From SHVO01 sp050246995 (GTDB taxonomy: Bacteria > Pseudomonadota > Alphaproteobacteria > Rhodospirillales > Rhodospirillaceae): a stretch of 64,000 nucleotides of DNA. The stretch is from the NCBI GenBank assembly GCA_050246995.1, contig JBFWVA010000014.1, positions 1 to 64,000 of the forward strand. The letters are read 5' to 3'. Both the position numbers and the translations under genes were made by a program. Every line of letters begins with the position of its first letter. The stretch's first letter is position 1. The notes under the pieces are model-generated. The model saw only the letters and a list, made by a program, of their open reading frames with translations, ran no database searches and was not told the origin of the DNA. This document shows positions 8,182 through 15,867 of this stretch, piece by piece.

Positions 8182-8218
8182 TTTACGGCCTGCCGCTTGG
8201 CGTGCCGCGATGAAAAAC

Positions 8219-8286
8219 TCACCTAAGTCATTGATTTAAAATGGTGCCGACGCGCGGAATTGAACCGCGGACCTACTGATTACGAA
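8219..8286. repeat. Internal att copy: 3' remnant of tRNA-Thr, junction of elements A and B
   Basis: These 68 bp are identical to 36655-36722. Bases 8242-8286 are the last 45 nt of tRNA-Thr (minus strand), from the anticodon loop to CCA. Bases 8219-8241 are sequence normally downstream of the gene. After 8286 the match stops abruptly, so the 5' half of the tRNA is missing here. This is the product of site-specific integration into the 3' part of tRNA-Thr. Confidence 0.93.
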
Positions 8287-8405
8287 CAAGCGGGCCGCCA
8301 CCTTACCGGCTGCCACCAAACCCCGCCCAGGCCGTGAAAATTGGCTAAATGCCTCATTTTATTGGCTTGTCGAAACACCCGAAAGTTGACCCCGACCACC
8401 CCAGC

Positions 8406-8424
8406 GTGATTACTATGTGATTAC
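8406..8424. repeat. Direct repeat pair near the integrase, element B left end (GTGATTAC)
   Basis: GTGATTAC occurs at 8406-8413 and 8417-8424, an 11-bp period, just before the integrase start. The same octamer pair with the same period is at 36598-36616 at the other end of element B. Likely integrase arm or excisionase sites; they may also lie in the integrase promoter and allow autoregulation. Confidence 0.6.
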
Positions 8425-8445
8425 TGTAGCGGGTTGGGGGTTGGT

Positions 8446-9705
8446 ATGGCAAACGAGCGATTAACTAAGGCGACCGTCGAGGCATTGGAGCCGGACAAAG
8501 ATAATGAGCGGCCATATTTCGTCTGGGATACCGGGAAAGGCTGCGTCCGGGGATTTGGTATTCGGGTGCTACCAAGTGGCCGCAAGGTGGCCGTCCTTCA
8601 GTACAGGCTCAAGGGGGCCGGGCGGAAAGGGACCGCCCGCCGTTTCACCATTGGCGCGATTGGCCCCGATCTGAAGTTTTCGCGGGCGCAGGAGATTGCC
8701 GAGCAGCTCCGCGCATCAGTGGTCAATGGCGGTGATCCTGTCCGCGACGTGAAGACTGCCGCCCTAACTTCGCTAGAGCGTGACAAGCTGGCTAAGGAGC
8801 GCACCTTCAAAATGCTGGCGGACGCATGGATCGCCAAGAAGGACAAGCTAAGGTCCCTAGTCCAGATCAAGCGCATCATTAAATCGCACCTGGGGGAACT
8901 ACATAAGCGCGACGTAGCTGGGCTCACCTATCCCGATATGGAGAACCTGGTAGACGACGTTCGCTCACGCGCCCCACACATGGCGCGACAAGTGATCTTA
9001 GTGCTGCGCTCTATATTGGACCTGGGTGTACGCAAGGGCTGGCTGTCGGAAAACATCGCGGACCGATTAGAGGTCGAAGCTCCCGGAGGCAGCCGTGACC
9101 GTGTCCTATCGGATCAGGAACTGAAAAAGATCTGGCTCGCCGCAGCTGAGACGGATTGGCCCTTCGGCCCTGCTGTTCAACTTCTCATATTGACCGCCGC
9201 GAGACGGAGCGAGGTCATTGGTCTGAAGTGGTCAGAAATAGATGGCGATGCCCGTGTGTGGCGGCTTCCTGCTGAACGCGCGAAGAACAACGAGGCGCAC
9301 GTCATCCACTTGAGCGATCAAGCCCTGCAGGTTCTCCAATCGCTGCCCGGTGTGCCGAAAGGGAGATTTCCAAAGCATGGGCTCCTTTTCAGCACTACAG
9401 GCAAAACACCGTTCAGTGGATTCAGCAAGGCTAAGGCCCAACTCGATGAGGATGCCGAAGTTTCTGAATGGCGTCTCCATGACCTGAGACGCACCGCCGC
9501 CACCGCCATGAGCGAGATGGGATATTCGATCCAAGTTGTCGAGCGGGTCCTGAACCATCGTGGCGTGTCGCGGTCCGGCGTCGTTGGTATCTACCAACGC
9601 AGCGAACTATTGGCGGAACGCAAAGCAGCCATTGAGGCTTGGGGCAACCGCGTGGCTGCCATGATTGCCAACAGGAAGCATAAGGTCTCAGTGCCAACCG
9701 CCTGA
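8446..9705 (+). CDS. int: Tyrosine site-specific integrase of element B, 419 aa
   Basis: This is a P4/tRNA-type phage integrase. The N-terminus carries the DUF4102-like arm-binding domain (residues 1-95), followed by a core-binding SAM-like domain. The catalytic domain shows the first Arg in LTAARRSEVIGLKW (about 253), HDLRRTAATAM (about 344-354), a His in LNHRG and the nucleophile Tyr in IYQRSE (about 381). ATG 8446 is preferred over an in-frame TTG at 8434, since the family begins with a short MANERLTKATVEAL-like sequence. It lies 160 bp inside the internal att copy and presumably integrates and, with an excisionase, excises element B at tRNA-Thr. Confidence 0.96.
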   Translation: MANERLTKATVEALEPDKDNERPYFVWDTGKGCVRGFGIRVLPSGRKVAVLQYRLKGAGRKGTARRFTIGAIGPDLKFSRAQEIAEQLRASVVNGGDPVRDVKTAALTSLERDKLAKERTFKMLADAWIAKKDKLRSLVQIKRIIKSHLGELHKRDVAGLTYPDMENLVDDVRSRAPHMARQVILVLRSILDLGVRKGWLSENIADRLEVEAPGGSRDRVLSDQELKKIWLAAAETDWPFGPAVQLLILTAARRSEVIGLKWSEIDGDARVWRLPAERAKNNEAHVIHLSDQALQVLQSLPGVPKGRFPKHGLLFSTTGKTPFSGFSKAKAQLDEDAEVSEWRLHDLRRTAATAMSEMGYSIQVVERVLNHRGVSRSGVVGIYQRSELLAERKAAIEAWGNRVAAMIANRKHKVSVPTA

Positions 9706-9749
9706 TCTACACAAAGTCATCCAGGATGGAGCGCCCGACGACACAAAAG

Positions 9750-10091
9750 CTATACGTAGTGGGCACCTGTCTTGCGAATATAGAAGTACTGAGTTCCCCT
9801 ATCCGTGCGGGTAGCGGAGCAAACGACCCAAGCCGTTTGTCCGGGACCAACTACGACATTTCGTTGCCAAGGGCCGTTCATGTTGCTTGATACTTCGTAA
9901 TAAACCTGAATTCTTTGGCCTCTATTAGAATTGTGTAGCCCTAAGAACACTCCACCAGCATCGCCGCAATTATTCCCGCGCACTTCACGAATATCGCTGA
10001 AGGCGTCTCGAACTTCGGTCACGGATTGTGCTTCTGGTATCGTCTTCGAAAGTTCCAATAGTTCATTTATATCAGAGATTGGTCCCCGCAT
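9750..10091 (-). CDS. Hypothetical protein, 113 aa
   Basis: ATG 10091 is selected because AAGGGGAGA lies about 7 nt upstream; a longer frame to 10196 lacks such a site. The product has a helical N-terminal part and a beta-rich C-terminal half (QVYYEVSSNMNGPW, VVVGPGQTAWVVC, TQYFYIRKTGA) that looks like a small beta-sandwich. No family is recognised. It is downstream of the gene at 10201-10689 on the same strand, 109 nt apart, so the two may be co-transcribed. It converges on the integrase. Confidence 0.6.
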   Translation of the reverse strand: MRGPISDINELLELSKTIPEAQSVTEVRDAFSDIREVRGNNCGDAGGVFLGLHNSNRGQRIQVYYEVSSNMNGPWQRNVVVGPGQTAWVVCSATRTDRGTQYFYIRKTGAHYV

Positions 10092-10200
10092 GATCTTGTC
10101 TCCCCTTGTTATGTCGATAGCCACTTCAGAGGCAGCTGATCGTTTAGTTGGCGACCCCAGGAAGGCGGGCGCTAAAAAGCGAAAGCCTTGCGCCACACCC

Positions 10201-10689
10201 TCAGAATCTTGGCATCGCGCCCTTAGCTGGCTTTGGAAGCGTCTTCAAAGTAGTGGGGTGATTGCACTGAGTGCAGGTTTTCACCAGTTTCGGCCACTTA
10301 GATCCATACCAATAGCTTACAACCTTTACAGTTCGCTCCCGGTTCCGCTGATTGAGATGATCAGGATCAGGTTCAGGCGTATGATCAAAGTATCCGCCGA
10401 AAACACTCTTGCAAAACTTGGTGTACCAGACCGTGTGCAGAATCATACGGTGCCAGTAGTCGTCTACATCAACTTCTGGAATGTGGTAGTATCCGGGATC
10501 AAGCATGGCGAGTGAAAAAAACCGCCTCACCTCCAGTTCAGTCTTGGCGATCTTACGAGGCGTCCAGCGCAGCTTCCTCTTGATGTCCGCGCTGATTCCA
10601 GAGAAGTCGTAGTCCTCTATCTTCGCCAATCGCATTAAGAGAATCTTCGATTGTGGATCTACTTTGAGCCCCAGCGGTAGCTTTGGCAT
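10201..10689 (-). CDS. GRDP-like (glycine-rich-domain-protein-like) protein, 162 aa
   Basis: The central segment EVDVDDYWHRMILHTVWYTK followed by ...FGGYFDHTPEPD matches the repeated pattern of GRDP-like proteins (PF07173; VDxxWHxHxLxTxxYxxFCxxxFGxxxxHxP). The conserved Trp-His and the later His-Thr-Pro are present. The function of bacterial members is unknown; plant members take part in signalling. A CxxC near the C-terminus (CTQCNHP) could bind metal. It starts just before a 186-bp non-coding gap after the recombinase end. It is element B cargo with no counterpart in the visible part of A. Confidence 0.65.
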   Translation of the reverse strand: MPKLPLGLKVDPQSKILLMRLAKIEDYDFSGISADIKRKLRWTPRKIAKTELEVRRFFSLAMLDPGYYHIPEVDVDDYWHRMILHTVWYTKFCKSVFGGYFDHTPEPDPDHLNQRNRERTVKVVSYWYGSKWPKLVKTCTQCNHPTTLKTLPKPAKGAMPRF

Positions 10690-10875
10690 TCTTTCCCCCT
10701 AGTTCGAAGCGTCAAGCTCGTCTGGAGTATTCTCGCGATTTTCGGGTGAAGGTGTCAACATTCTCCCTGATCGAGAAGAGCCGTTCGACGGCACGAAGTT
10801 TGGAACCACACTTCAGGGCAGACCGCCGGTGACTAGACCGGAAAAATGCCTCCCCCGGCCCGGAAAATTCGGCCA

Positions 10876-11487
10876 TCACGCGGCTCGGCGGCCCTGTTTT
10901 CGGCGGCTGGCGCTGATAACGCGCTGGACCACGGAAACGCCGACTTTCAAGTCTTTCGCCACACGGCGCATCCCTTTGCCGTTCGCACGCTCGCGGAGGA
11001 TGGCCGCTTCAACGTCAGGACCTACGCGCGGTCGCCCAAGCCGACGCCCCTCAGCTCTCGCGCGGGCCAGGCCTGACTTGATGCGCTCCTGGATGATAGC
11101 ACGCTCGAACTCTGCGAATACGCCGAGCATCTGGAACATAGCCTTACCAGCAGGAGTAGTTGTGTCCAGCCCTTGCTGATGGAGATAAAGGTCAACACGC
11201 TTCGCGTGTAGTTCCTGGAGCACGCCAAGCAAATCCTGAAGTGACCGGCCAAGCCGATCCACCGACCATGCGGCCACGAGATCAAAGTCCCGACGTGCGA
11301 CGCCCTTCAGCAATGCGTCCAGCCCCGGACGCTGCGCCCGACTTTTCGCGCCAGACACTCCCGCGTCCTCAAACACGGCTACGACCTTCCAGCCCTGCCG
11401 TTTAGCTACGGCCTCCAACTCGCGGCGTTGGTTCTTCGTGGTCTGGTCCGAAGTGCTGACGCGCAGATATAATGCCACCTTCTTCAT
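10876..11487 (-). CDS. Serine recombinase, resolvase/invertase family, 203 aa
   Basis: Residues 1-140 form the resolvase catalytic domain: YLRVSTSDQTTKNQ with the nucleophilic Ser, then GVSGAKSRAQRPGL, DLVAAWSVDRLGRS and a helix with FAEFERAIIQERIKSGL. The C-terminal residues 145-203 include GRRLGRPRV and an HTH_7-type helix-turn-helix (MRRVAKDLKVGVSVVQRVI). A GGATGA-type ribosome-binding site precedes ATG 11487. It could resolve dimers of the excised circle, invert a segment or be a relic of a transposon. No inverted repeats or partner transposase are visible nearby. Confidence 0.92.
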   Translation of the reverse strand: MKKVALYLRVSTSDQTTKNQRRELEAVAKRQGWKVVAVFEDAGVSGAKSRAQRPGLDALLKGVARRDFDLVAAWSVDRLGRSLQDLLGVLQELHAKRVDLYLHQQGLDTTTPAGKAMFQMLGVFAEFERAIIQERIKSGLARARAEGRRLGRPRVGPDVEAAILRERANGKGMRRVAKDLKVGVSVVQRVISASRRKQGRRAA

Positions 11488-11683
11488 GGCTCATCCTTTC
11501 TATGTTGGTGATTGTGATTACGCAGGAACGGCGGCGGGCCGATCCCATTAGCGCACGCGGTCAACGTGCGATTATCGTCTTGGAAACTTGAGTTCTGTTT
11601 TGGACGCTACGGACGGGGGCACCGCCCCTGTCTACCGTTTACTCAGCGTTCGCACTCCAGGCGGGCGCGACTACAACCCGCTA

Positions 11684-12046
11684 CTACTTCCTGGCGTTAT
11701 CGAGGAGTTCACGGAGGACCCGCTGATTAGGGGTCTCGTTCTCGGGTGCGGCCAGTTCACGATCCTGCGGCCACGCCTCGGCAGGCGGAAGCTCCGCTGC
11801 ACTCTTCGGCACTCGTCTTTGTTTGTGCATCGGACCGCCCAGGCGTTTAGTGATGCGGAACCCGAAAGGGAGCCCGACAGAAATCCACCAGTTTCCGTAC
11901 TGGCTGCGGCCAATCCGAAATCCCCTACCACCCCAGCTAATTCCGTACCCTGGCTTCAATATCAGCGCCGCTTGCGGTTGTTTTGTCAGGACACCAGACC
12001 TTCCGGATTGTACCTTAAGGTTGCTGTGGGCACTACCGCCGATCAA
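11684..12046 (-). CDS. Possible DUF4236-like small protein (start uncertain)
   Basis: The frame contains a Gly/aromatic-rich beta segment (KPGYGISWGGRGFRIGRS, NWWISVGLPFGFRITKR) like proteins of the DUF4236 type, followed by a basic, Pro/Glu-rich tail. An ATG at 12211 would overlap the divergent VWA gene by 140 bp, so a later start such as TTG 12046 is more likely, but no strong ribosome-binding site decides it. The opposite-strand frame over the same bases looks like a shadow. It is divergent from the triad operon and could share its promoter region. From 11488 to 11683 nothing is seen. Confidence 0.4.
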   Translation of the reverse strand: MIGGSAHSNLKVQSGRSGVLTKQPQAALILKPGYGISWGGRGFRIGRSQYGNWWISVGLPFGFRITKRLGGPMHKQRRVPKSAAELPPAEAWPQDRELAAPENETPNQRVLRELLDNARK

Positions 12047-12071
12047 ATCCGCAATAAGGGGAAAGCAGGCT

Positions 12072-12911
12072 ATGCCGTATTCTGCCGAAATCAGCCGTGA
12101 CAATCCGACCAACATTCTCTTCGTGATCGACCAATCGGGATCGATGGACGAACGCATGGCGACCGGAAAGTCGAAGGCGGGCTTCGTGGCCGATGTCCTC
12201 AATAAAACCATCTACACCCTTGTTACAAATTGCACGAAAGCCGACGGCGTCCGGAATTACTTTGATGTTGGCGTTGTCGTGTACGGCGGAAACGGGGTTG
12301 GACCGGGGCTCGGCGGAGCATTAGCCGGGGGAATTGTCCACCCGATTACCGACCTTGCGAAGTCGCCCCTGCGCGTCGAAGACCGTACTCGAATGGACGA
12401 TGACGGTGCGGGAGGCGTTCTAGAACGGCGTATCAAATTTCCAGTTTGGTTTGACCCTACAAGTTCGGGGGGCACGCCGATGTGCGCGGGGCTCACTCAA
12501 GCAGCTCAGGCGCTAGTAGCTTGGTGCGACGCTCACCCGAACTGCTATCCACCAACCGTCCTCCACGTCACTGATGGCGCATCAACCGACGGCGATCCAG
12601 ATCATGTGGCGTCTGCCATCAGACAGATCTCTACGAACGATGGTGAATGCCTCCTCTTCAATATCCACGTCTCGACAGAGCAAGGTGAAACCATTCGCTT
12701 CCCCAGTTCCGAGGCGGGATTAACTGATAGCTACGCCCGCGCACTCTTCAACATGTCCAGCCCCTTCCCGCCACATGTTGCGAAGCTTGCGGCGGATAAA
12801 GGATATAGTCTGGGGCCAAATGCTCGCGGATTTATGTTCAATGCCGACCCGCGCGACATTGCGAACTTCTTCGACATCGGCACACGCCCAAGATTGACGG
12901 CTGATCGCTAA
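12072..12911 (+). CDS. VWA-domain protein (TerY-like), first gene of a signalling triad
   Basis: This 279-aa protein is a single von Willebrand A domain with an intact metal-ion-dependent adhesion site: DQSGSM (Asp20, Ser22, Ser24), a Thr in SGGTPM (about 135) and the Asp of HVTDGAS (about 166). ATG 12072 has an AAGGGGAAA ribosome-binding site; a longer frame upstream is not supported. It is 3 nt upstream of the PP2C gene, which is 4 nt upstream of the kinase gene. This VWA / PP2C / kinase set is the TerY-P triad described by Anantharaman, Iyer and Aravind as a phosphorylation-based stress or defence module. The VWA protein probably bridges or is the substrate of the other two. Confidence 0.88.
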   Translation: MPYSAEISRDNPTNILFVIDQSGSMDERMATGKSKAGFVADVLNKTIYTLVTNCTKADGVRNYFDVGVVVYGGNGVGPGLGGALAGGIVHPITDLAKSPLRVEDRTRMDDDGAGGVLERRIKFPVWFDPTSSGGTPMCAGLTQAAQALVAWCDAHPNCYPPTVLHVTDGASTDGDPDHVASAIRQISTNDGECLLFNIHVSTEQGETIRFPSSEAGLTDSYARALFNMSSPFPPHVAKLAADKGYSLGPNARGFMFNADPRDIANFFDIGTRPRLTADR

Positions 12912-12914
12912 GCA

Positions 12915-13643
12915 ATGAATGACGGCCTTTTGTCGCCCACCACTCGCTCGGTGCTTGCGTTCTCCGTACCTAAGAGAGAAGACGCAACGAATGAAGATCG
13001 GTGGCGCATTGCGTCTGACGGTACGATTTGTGCGCTTTGCGACGGAGCGTCGATATCATACGACCCCGCTCCATGGGCTGACCAACTAACAGAGCGGTTT
13101 GTCACCGATCCAAATATCACACGGTTATGGCTTGATGACGCCGTAAGCGAATATCTCAAAAAGTACGACCGCGAGAATATGGAGTGGATGCAGCAAGCTG
13201 CCTTTGATCGCGGTAGCTTTGCCACTCTGGTCGGCATCATCTGGCCTACCGGACAAGCAAGCTTACGCACTTTTGCGATGGGCGACTCTATTGTGGCGCT
13301 GGTTGGCGACAATACTTTTTTGGGATCATATCCGCTTACTAGCCACCTGGAGTTTGACCAGCCCCCGACACTCTTATCGACCAATCACCTAGAAAACAGC
13401 GGCTTCAGTGATGAGGCAATTGCGGGGTGTTGGCACACCTTCGAGTTTGACGCAGATTCACATCAAGTTGCCCTCTTGATGACAGACGCTCTTGGGAGAT
13501 GGCTCCTAGAGGACCCTCACTCATCCCGCCTCTCGCGGTTGTTAGAGATTGGCGATGAGGCGCATTTTGCGAACTTCATTGAGGTGGAGCGTGCCGAGGG
13601 GCGGCTAAAGCGCGACGACAGCACGCTTATCATTCTAGGGTAA
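12915..13643 (+). CDS. PP2C-family protein phosphatase of the triad, 242 aa
   Basis: The PP2C/PPM metal-binding motifs are present: NEDRW (about 26-30), LCDGAS (about 41-46), a central FATLVGIIW with LRTFAMGDSIV, LLMTDALGRWLL in the C-terminal half and the final KRDDSTLIIL. The conserved Asp residues of the two-metal centre can all be traced. It should remove phosphate from Ser/Thr, most likely on the kinase or VWA protein of this operon. Tight spacing on both sides (3 and 4 nt) supports one transcript and one complex. Confidence 0.88.
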   Translation: MNDGLLSPTTRSVLAFSVPKREDATNEDRWRIASDGTICALCDGASISYDPAPWADQLTERFVTDPNITRLWLDDAVSEYLKKYDRENMEWMQQAAFDRGSFATLVGIIWPTGQASLRTFAMGDSIVALVGDNTFLGSYPLTSHLEFDQPPTLLSTNHLENSGFSDEAIAGCWHTFEFDADSHQVALLMTDALGRWLLEDPHSSRLSRLLEIGDEAHFANFIEVERAEGRLKRDDSTLIILG

Positions 13644-13647
13644 GCTA

Positions 13648-15306
13648 ATGCCGTATCCTCAAATTGTAGAATACAACGACGCAATACAGCATCCGCAGAG
13701 CGCCTTTTCTGATCCAGAACTCCAACGCGGTTTAGTCGAGCAAACCCCTTTGGGCTTACCTCTCGCTCTGTCGGGTGGATTTGCTCTAACTTACAAAATT
13801 CAGTCAGGTGCCAAACGATTTGCTGTGCGCTGCTTCCATCGTGAAGTTCCGGAAGCACAAGCGAAGTATGCCGCAATCTCGGCAAAGCTAAAATCACTGT
13901 CCAGCTCCTATTTCGTAAATTTCGCCTTTGACCCGCGCGGCATTCGGGTAGGTCAAACACCCGTTCCCATCGTCAAGATGGATTGGGTCGAAGGCGATAC
14001 CCTTGGCGTGTACCTGGAGAAAATATCAACTAACCGACAGGCGCTTGAAACGCTACGGCGTCAGTTTCGAGAGTTAGCTTTATTTCTCGAAGTCAATGGT
14101 ATCGCCCATGGCGACATTCAAAACGACAACGTCATTGTTGATCGAAGCGGTCTACGACTAATCGACTACGATGGAATGTACGTGCCCGGCATGACGCTCG
14201 GCAGCGGAACTGAAGTTGGTCAAAAACACTTTCAGCATCCGGGCCGAACCACCAGAGATTTCGGTCCCGCAATGGACCGGTTTTCATTCATCGCTCTTGA
14301 CGTAAGCCTTGAGGCGATAGCTGCCGATCCGAGCCTACACAAAAGGTTCTACGAAGGCGGGCTCACTGTCATATTCAAAGCGAATGACTTTCACGATCCA
14401 TCCGCGTCCGAGGTGTTTCGGCTACTACAAGCAAATCCATCACTCCGAGATAGCGCGAAAAAGATGGAAGCAGTTGCTACTGCATCAATCGGAAACGTGC
14501 CCACGCTCTCCGACTTCCTTGCTGGCCGGAATATCCCAGCACCAGTGCAGCGTCCGGCATCTCTTGGACCAAAAAGCGTTTCTGAGCCCACATACCTCGG
14601 AGCGTTCGATGTTGTGGATGGTCGAAATTTCGCCGCAACGATGAGACGAGTTGGCGACAAAGTCGAACTGATTGGAAAAATCGTTTCAGTAAAATCGGGG
14701 GTTGGAAAGAGAGGGCGCGGGAAAGGACGACCCTACGTCTTCATCAACTTCGGGCCATGGAACCGCGAAAGTGTAAAAATCACAATCTGGTCAGAAGGTC
14801 TGGGCGCAATAAGTAATCCTCCTACCGAGGCTTGGGTGAATAGGTGGATTAGTGTCACCGGCCTCATTGAACCACCCTATCAAGGGCAGCATTATGGGAA
14901 GCCATACACGAATGTTGGCATAACCGTAGTTTCCAACAATCAGATCATCCAACTGTCCGAGAAGGACGCGAAGTTCCGCTTAAATGGTGGCGTAAGCTCC
15001 AGCAGTTCTTCGGCCAGAAAAACCAATGAAGACATTTTACAAGGCCTCTCGGGCACCCCAGATTTCACGCAGACCACTTCTAGACCAAGATCGGGTTTAC
15101 GCAGCGGTTCTCGTACTTCTTCAACCACATCGGGTTCTAGGAATGAGCAAATATTGGCCGGGCTAAAATCACCTGCCGCTTCGTCTTCATCGTCATCTCC
15201 GGCGCAGAAGTCTTCTAGCTCGCCAGAACCCTCCTTCTTCTCAAAGATACCTTGGTGGGTATGGCCCATTGCGCTTTACTTTGTGATTGCCCTCTTTTCG
15301 CAGTAG
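13648..15306 (+). CDS. Membrane-anchored Ser/Thr kinase-like protein of the triad, 552 aa
   Basis: The kinase domain (about residues 25-260) has a G-rich turn (LSGGFALTYKI), a VRCF segment in place of the usual VAIK, a catalytic loop IAHGDIQNDNVIV (about 151-163) and DYDG (about 172) instead of DFG. The Arg of the HRD motif is replaced by Gly, as in several bacterial families of this triad. Residues 335-435 look like an OB-fold (VELIGKIVSVKSG, VFINFGPW, WISVTGLIEPPY). A Ser-rich linker of about 80 residues follows, then one C-terminal transmembrane helix (WWVWPIALYFVIALF). So the kinase would face the cytoplasm, tethered by its tail. Zinc ribbons often seen in such kinases are absent. Confidence 0.85.
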   Translation: MPYPQIVEYNDAIQHPQSAFSDPELQRGLVEQTPLGLPLALSGGFALTYKIQSGAKRFAVRCFHREVPEAQAKYAAISAKLKSLSSSYFVNFAFDPRGIRVGQTPVPIVKMDWVEGDTLGVYLEKISTNRQALETLRRQFRELALFLEVNGIAHGDIQNDNVIVDRSGLRLIDYDGMYVPGMTLGSGTEVGQKHFQHPGRTTRDFGPAMDRFSFIALDVSLEAIAADPSLHKRFYEGGLTVIFKANDFHDPSASEVFRLLQANPSLRDSAKKMEAVATASIGNVPTLSDFLAGRNIPAPVQRPASLGPKSVSEPTYLGAFDVVDGRNFAATMRRVGDKVELIGKIVSVKSGVGKRGRGKGRPYVFINFGPWNRESVKITIWSEGLGAISNPPTEAWVNRWISVTGLIEPPYQGQHYGKPYTNVGITVVSNNQIIQLSEKDAKFRLNGGVSSSSSSARKTNEDILQGLSGTPDFTQTTSRPRSGLRSGSRTSSTTSGSRNEQILAGLKSPAASSSSSSPAQKSSSSPEPSFFSKIPWWVWPIALYFVIALFSQ

Positions 15307-15321
15307 ATGCCAGTTTCCAAG

Positions 15322-15855
15322 TTAACGCTCGCACTCTAGCCGGGCACGGTTACGTCGCCATTGATCTGGCGGGATCATTTCACTGGCCCAGATGCCGATC
15401 TTCGCTTTCTTGGCCTTGGCTTCGGCGTCCAGATACATCGCCCGTAGCGGATCACGCTTCTTGATGTACCGACCGTCTACGGTTACCTGCCCAGCCGCAA
15501 TCATCTCCAACGCGATGTCTTTATCCCCGACGACGCACCGCGCCACGATCCTGTCGTAACTCTTCCCGCGCGGCTCGCAAATGAGTTCCCCTTTCGTGAG
15601 CGACGCAAGCGCGTCTCGTGCTGCTTGGCCGCAAGGCTCGCAGGCACTGTCCCGTTTGCATTTTTGATTAAGCTCCGGTGCGTCGATGCCGAAAAGCCGG
15701 ATACGTGTTTGTGAGGATAGAGTGAACGTGTCGCCGTCGCTAACCCGGCTGGCTTCTCCGTGAAGAAGCTCCGCCGCAAACGCTGAAGCTGAAAGCACGG
15801 CCACGACGAACGTGCAAAGCAGGCTTCGGTTGATGAATTTTCCAATTGCAGTCAT
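15322..15855 (-). CDS. Secreted thermonuclease (SNase-like), 177 aa
   Basis: The N-terminus is a signal peptide ending after ASAFA (about residue 27). The rest is a staphylococcal-nuclease fold: ASRVSDGDTFTL, RIRLFGIDAPELNQ with the conserved Arg and Asp, then a segment with YDRIVARCVV, followed by GQVTVDGRY and AKKAKIGIWA. It should cleave DNA or RNA in a calcium-dependent way outside the cytoplasm or in the periplasm. Such genes are common on conjugative plasmids and islands. It starts 12 nt after the ArdC-type gene ends and is probably co-transcribed with it. It converges on the triad with 15 nt between stops. Confidence 0.92.
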   Translation of the reverse strand: MTAIGKFINRSLLCTFVVAVLSASAFAAELLHGEASRVSDGDTFTLSSQTRIRLFGIDAPELNQKCKRDSACEPCGQAARDALASLTKGELICEPRGKSYDRIVARCVVGDKDIALEMIAAGQVTVDGRYIKKRDPLRAMYLDAEAKAKKAKIGIWASEMIPPDQWRRNRARLECER

Positions 15856-15867
15856 TCTGATCCGGTT

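Larger units (their letters stand above)
1..8286. mobile_element. Element A: right part of a tRNA-Thr integrative island (left end outside window)
   Basis: This is the DNA left of the internal att copy at 8219-8286. It carries the same ordered skeleton as element B: XRE regulator, DUF3768 protein, short acidic protein, conserved non-coding block, unknown-family protein, AlpA-like protein, Rep-like protein and DUF927 helicase. Its right end has a terminator (7909-7940) and a pair of TGTATCA direct repeats about 38 bp before the att copy. No integrase is seen, so the integrase and the left att site should lie beyond base 1, as in B where the integrase is at the left end. The alternative is one compound island with an internal att copy. 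The shared architecture and separate regulatory sequences favour two tandem insertions. Confidence 0.75.

Noticed and set aside
3483..8424. Similarity of GTGATCAC (element A operator) to GTGATTAC (element B att repeats)
   Set aside because: They differ in symmetry, position and role; a 7 of 8 match between short motifs is not enough to link them.
10690..11587. Serine recombinase as part of a transposon or IS
   Set aside because: No terminal inverted repeats, target-site duplication or transposase could be found around it.
11588..12100. Plus-strand 170-codon frame before the VWA gene
   Set aside because: Composition is Arg/Pro-rich and without pattern; the opposite frame shows a plausible beta-rich small protein, so this is a shadow.
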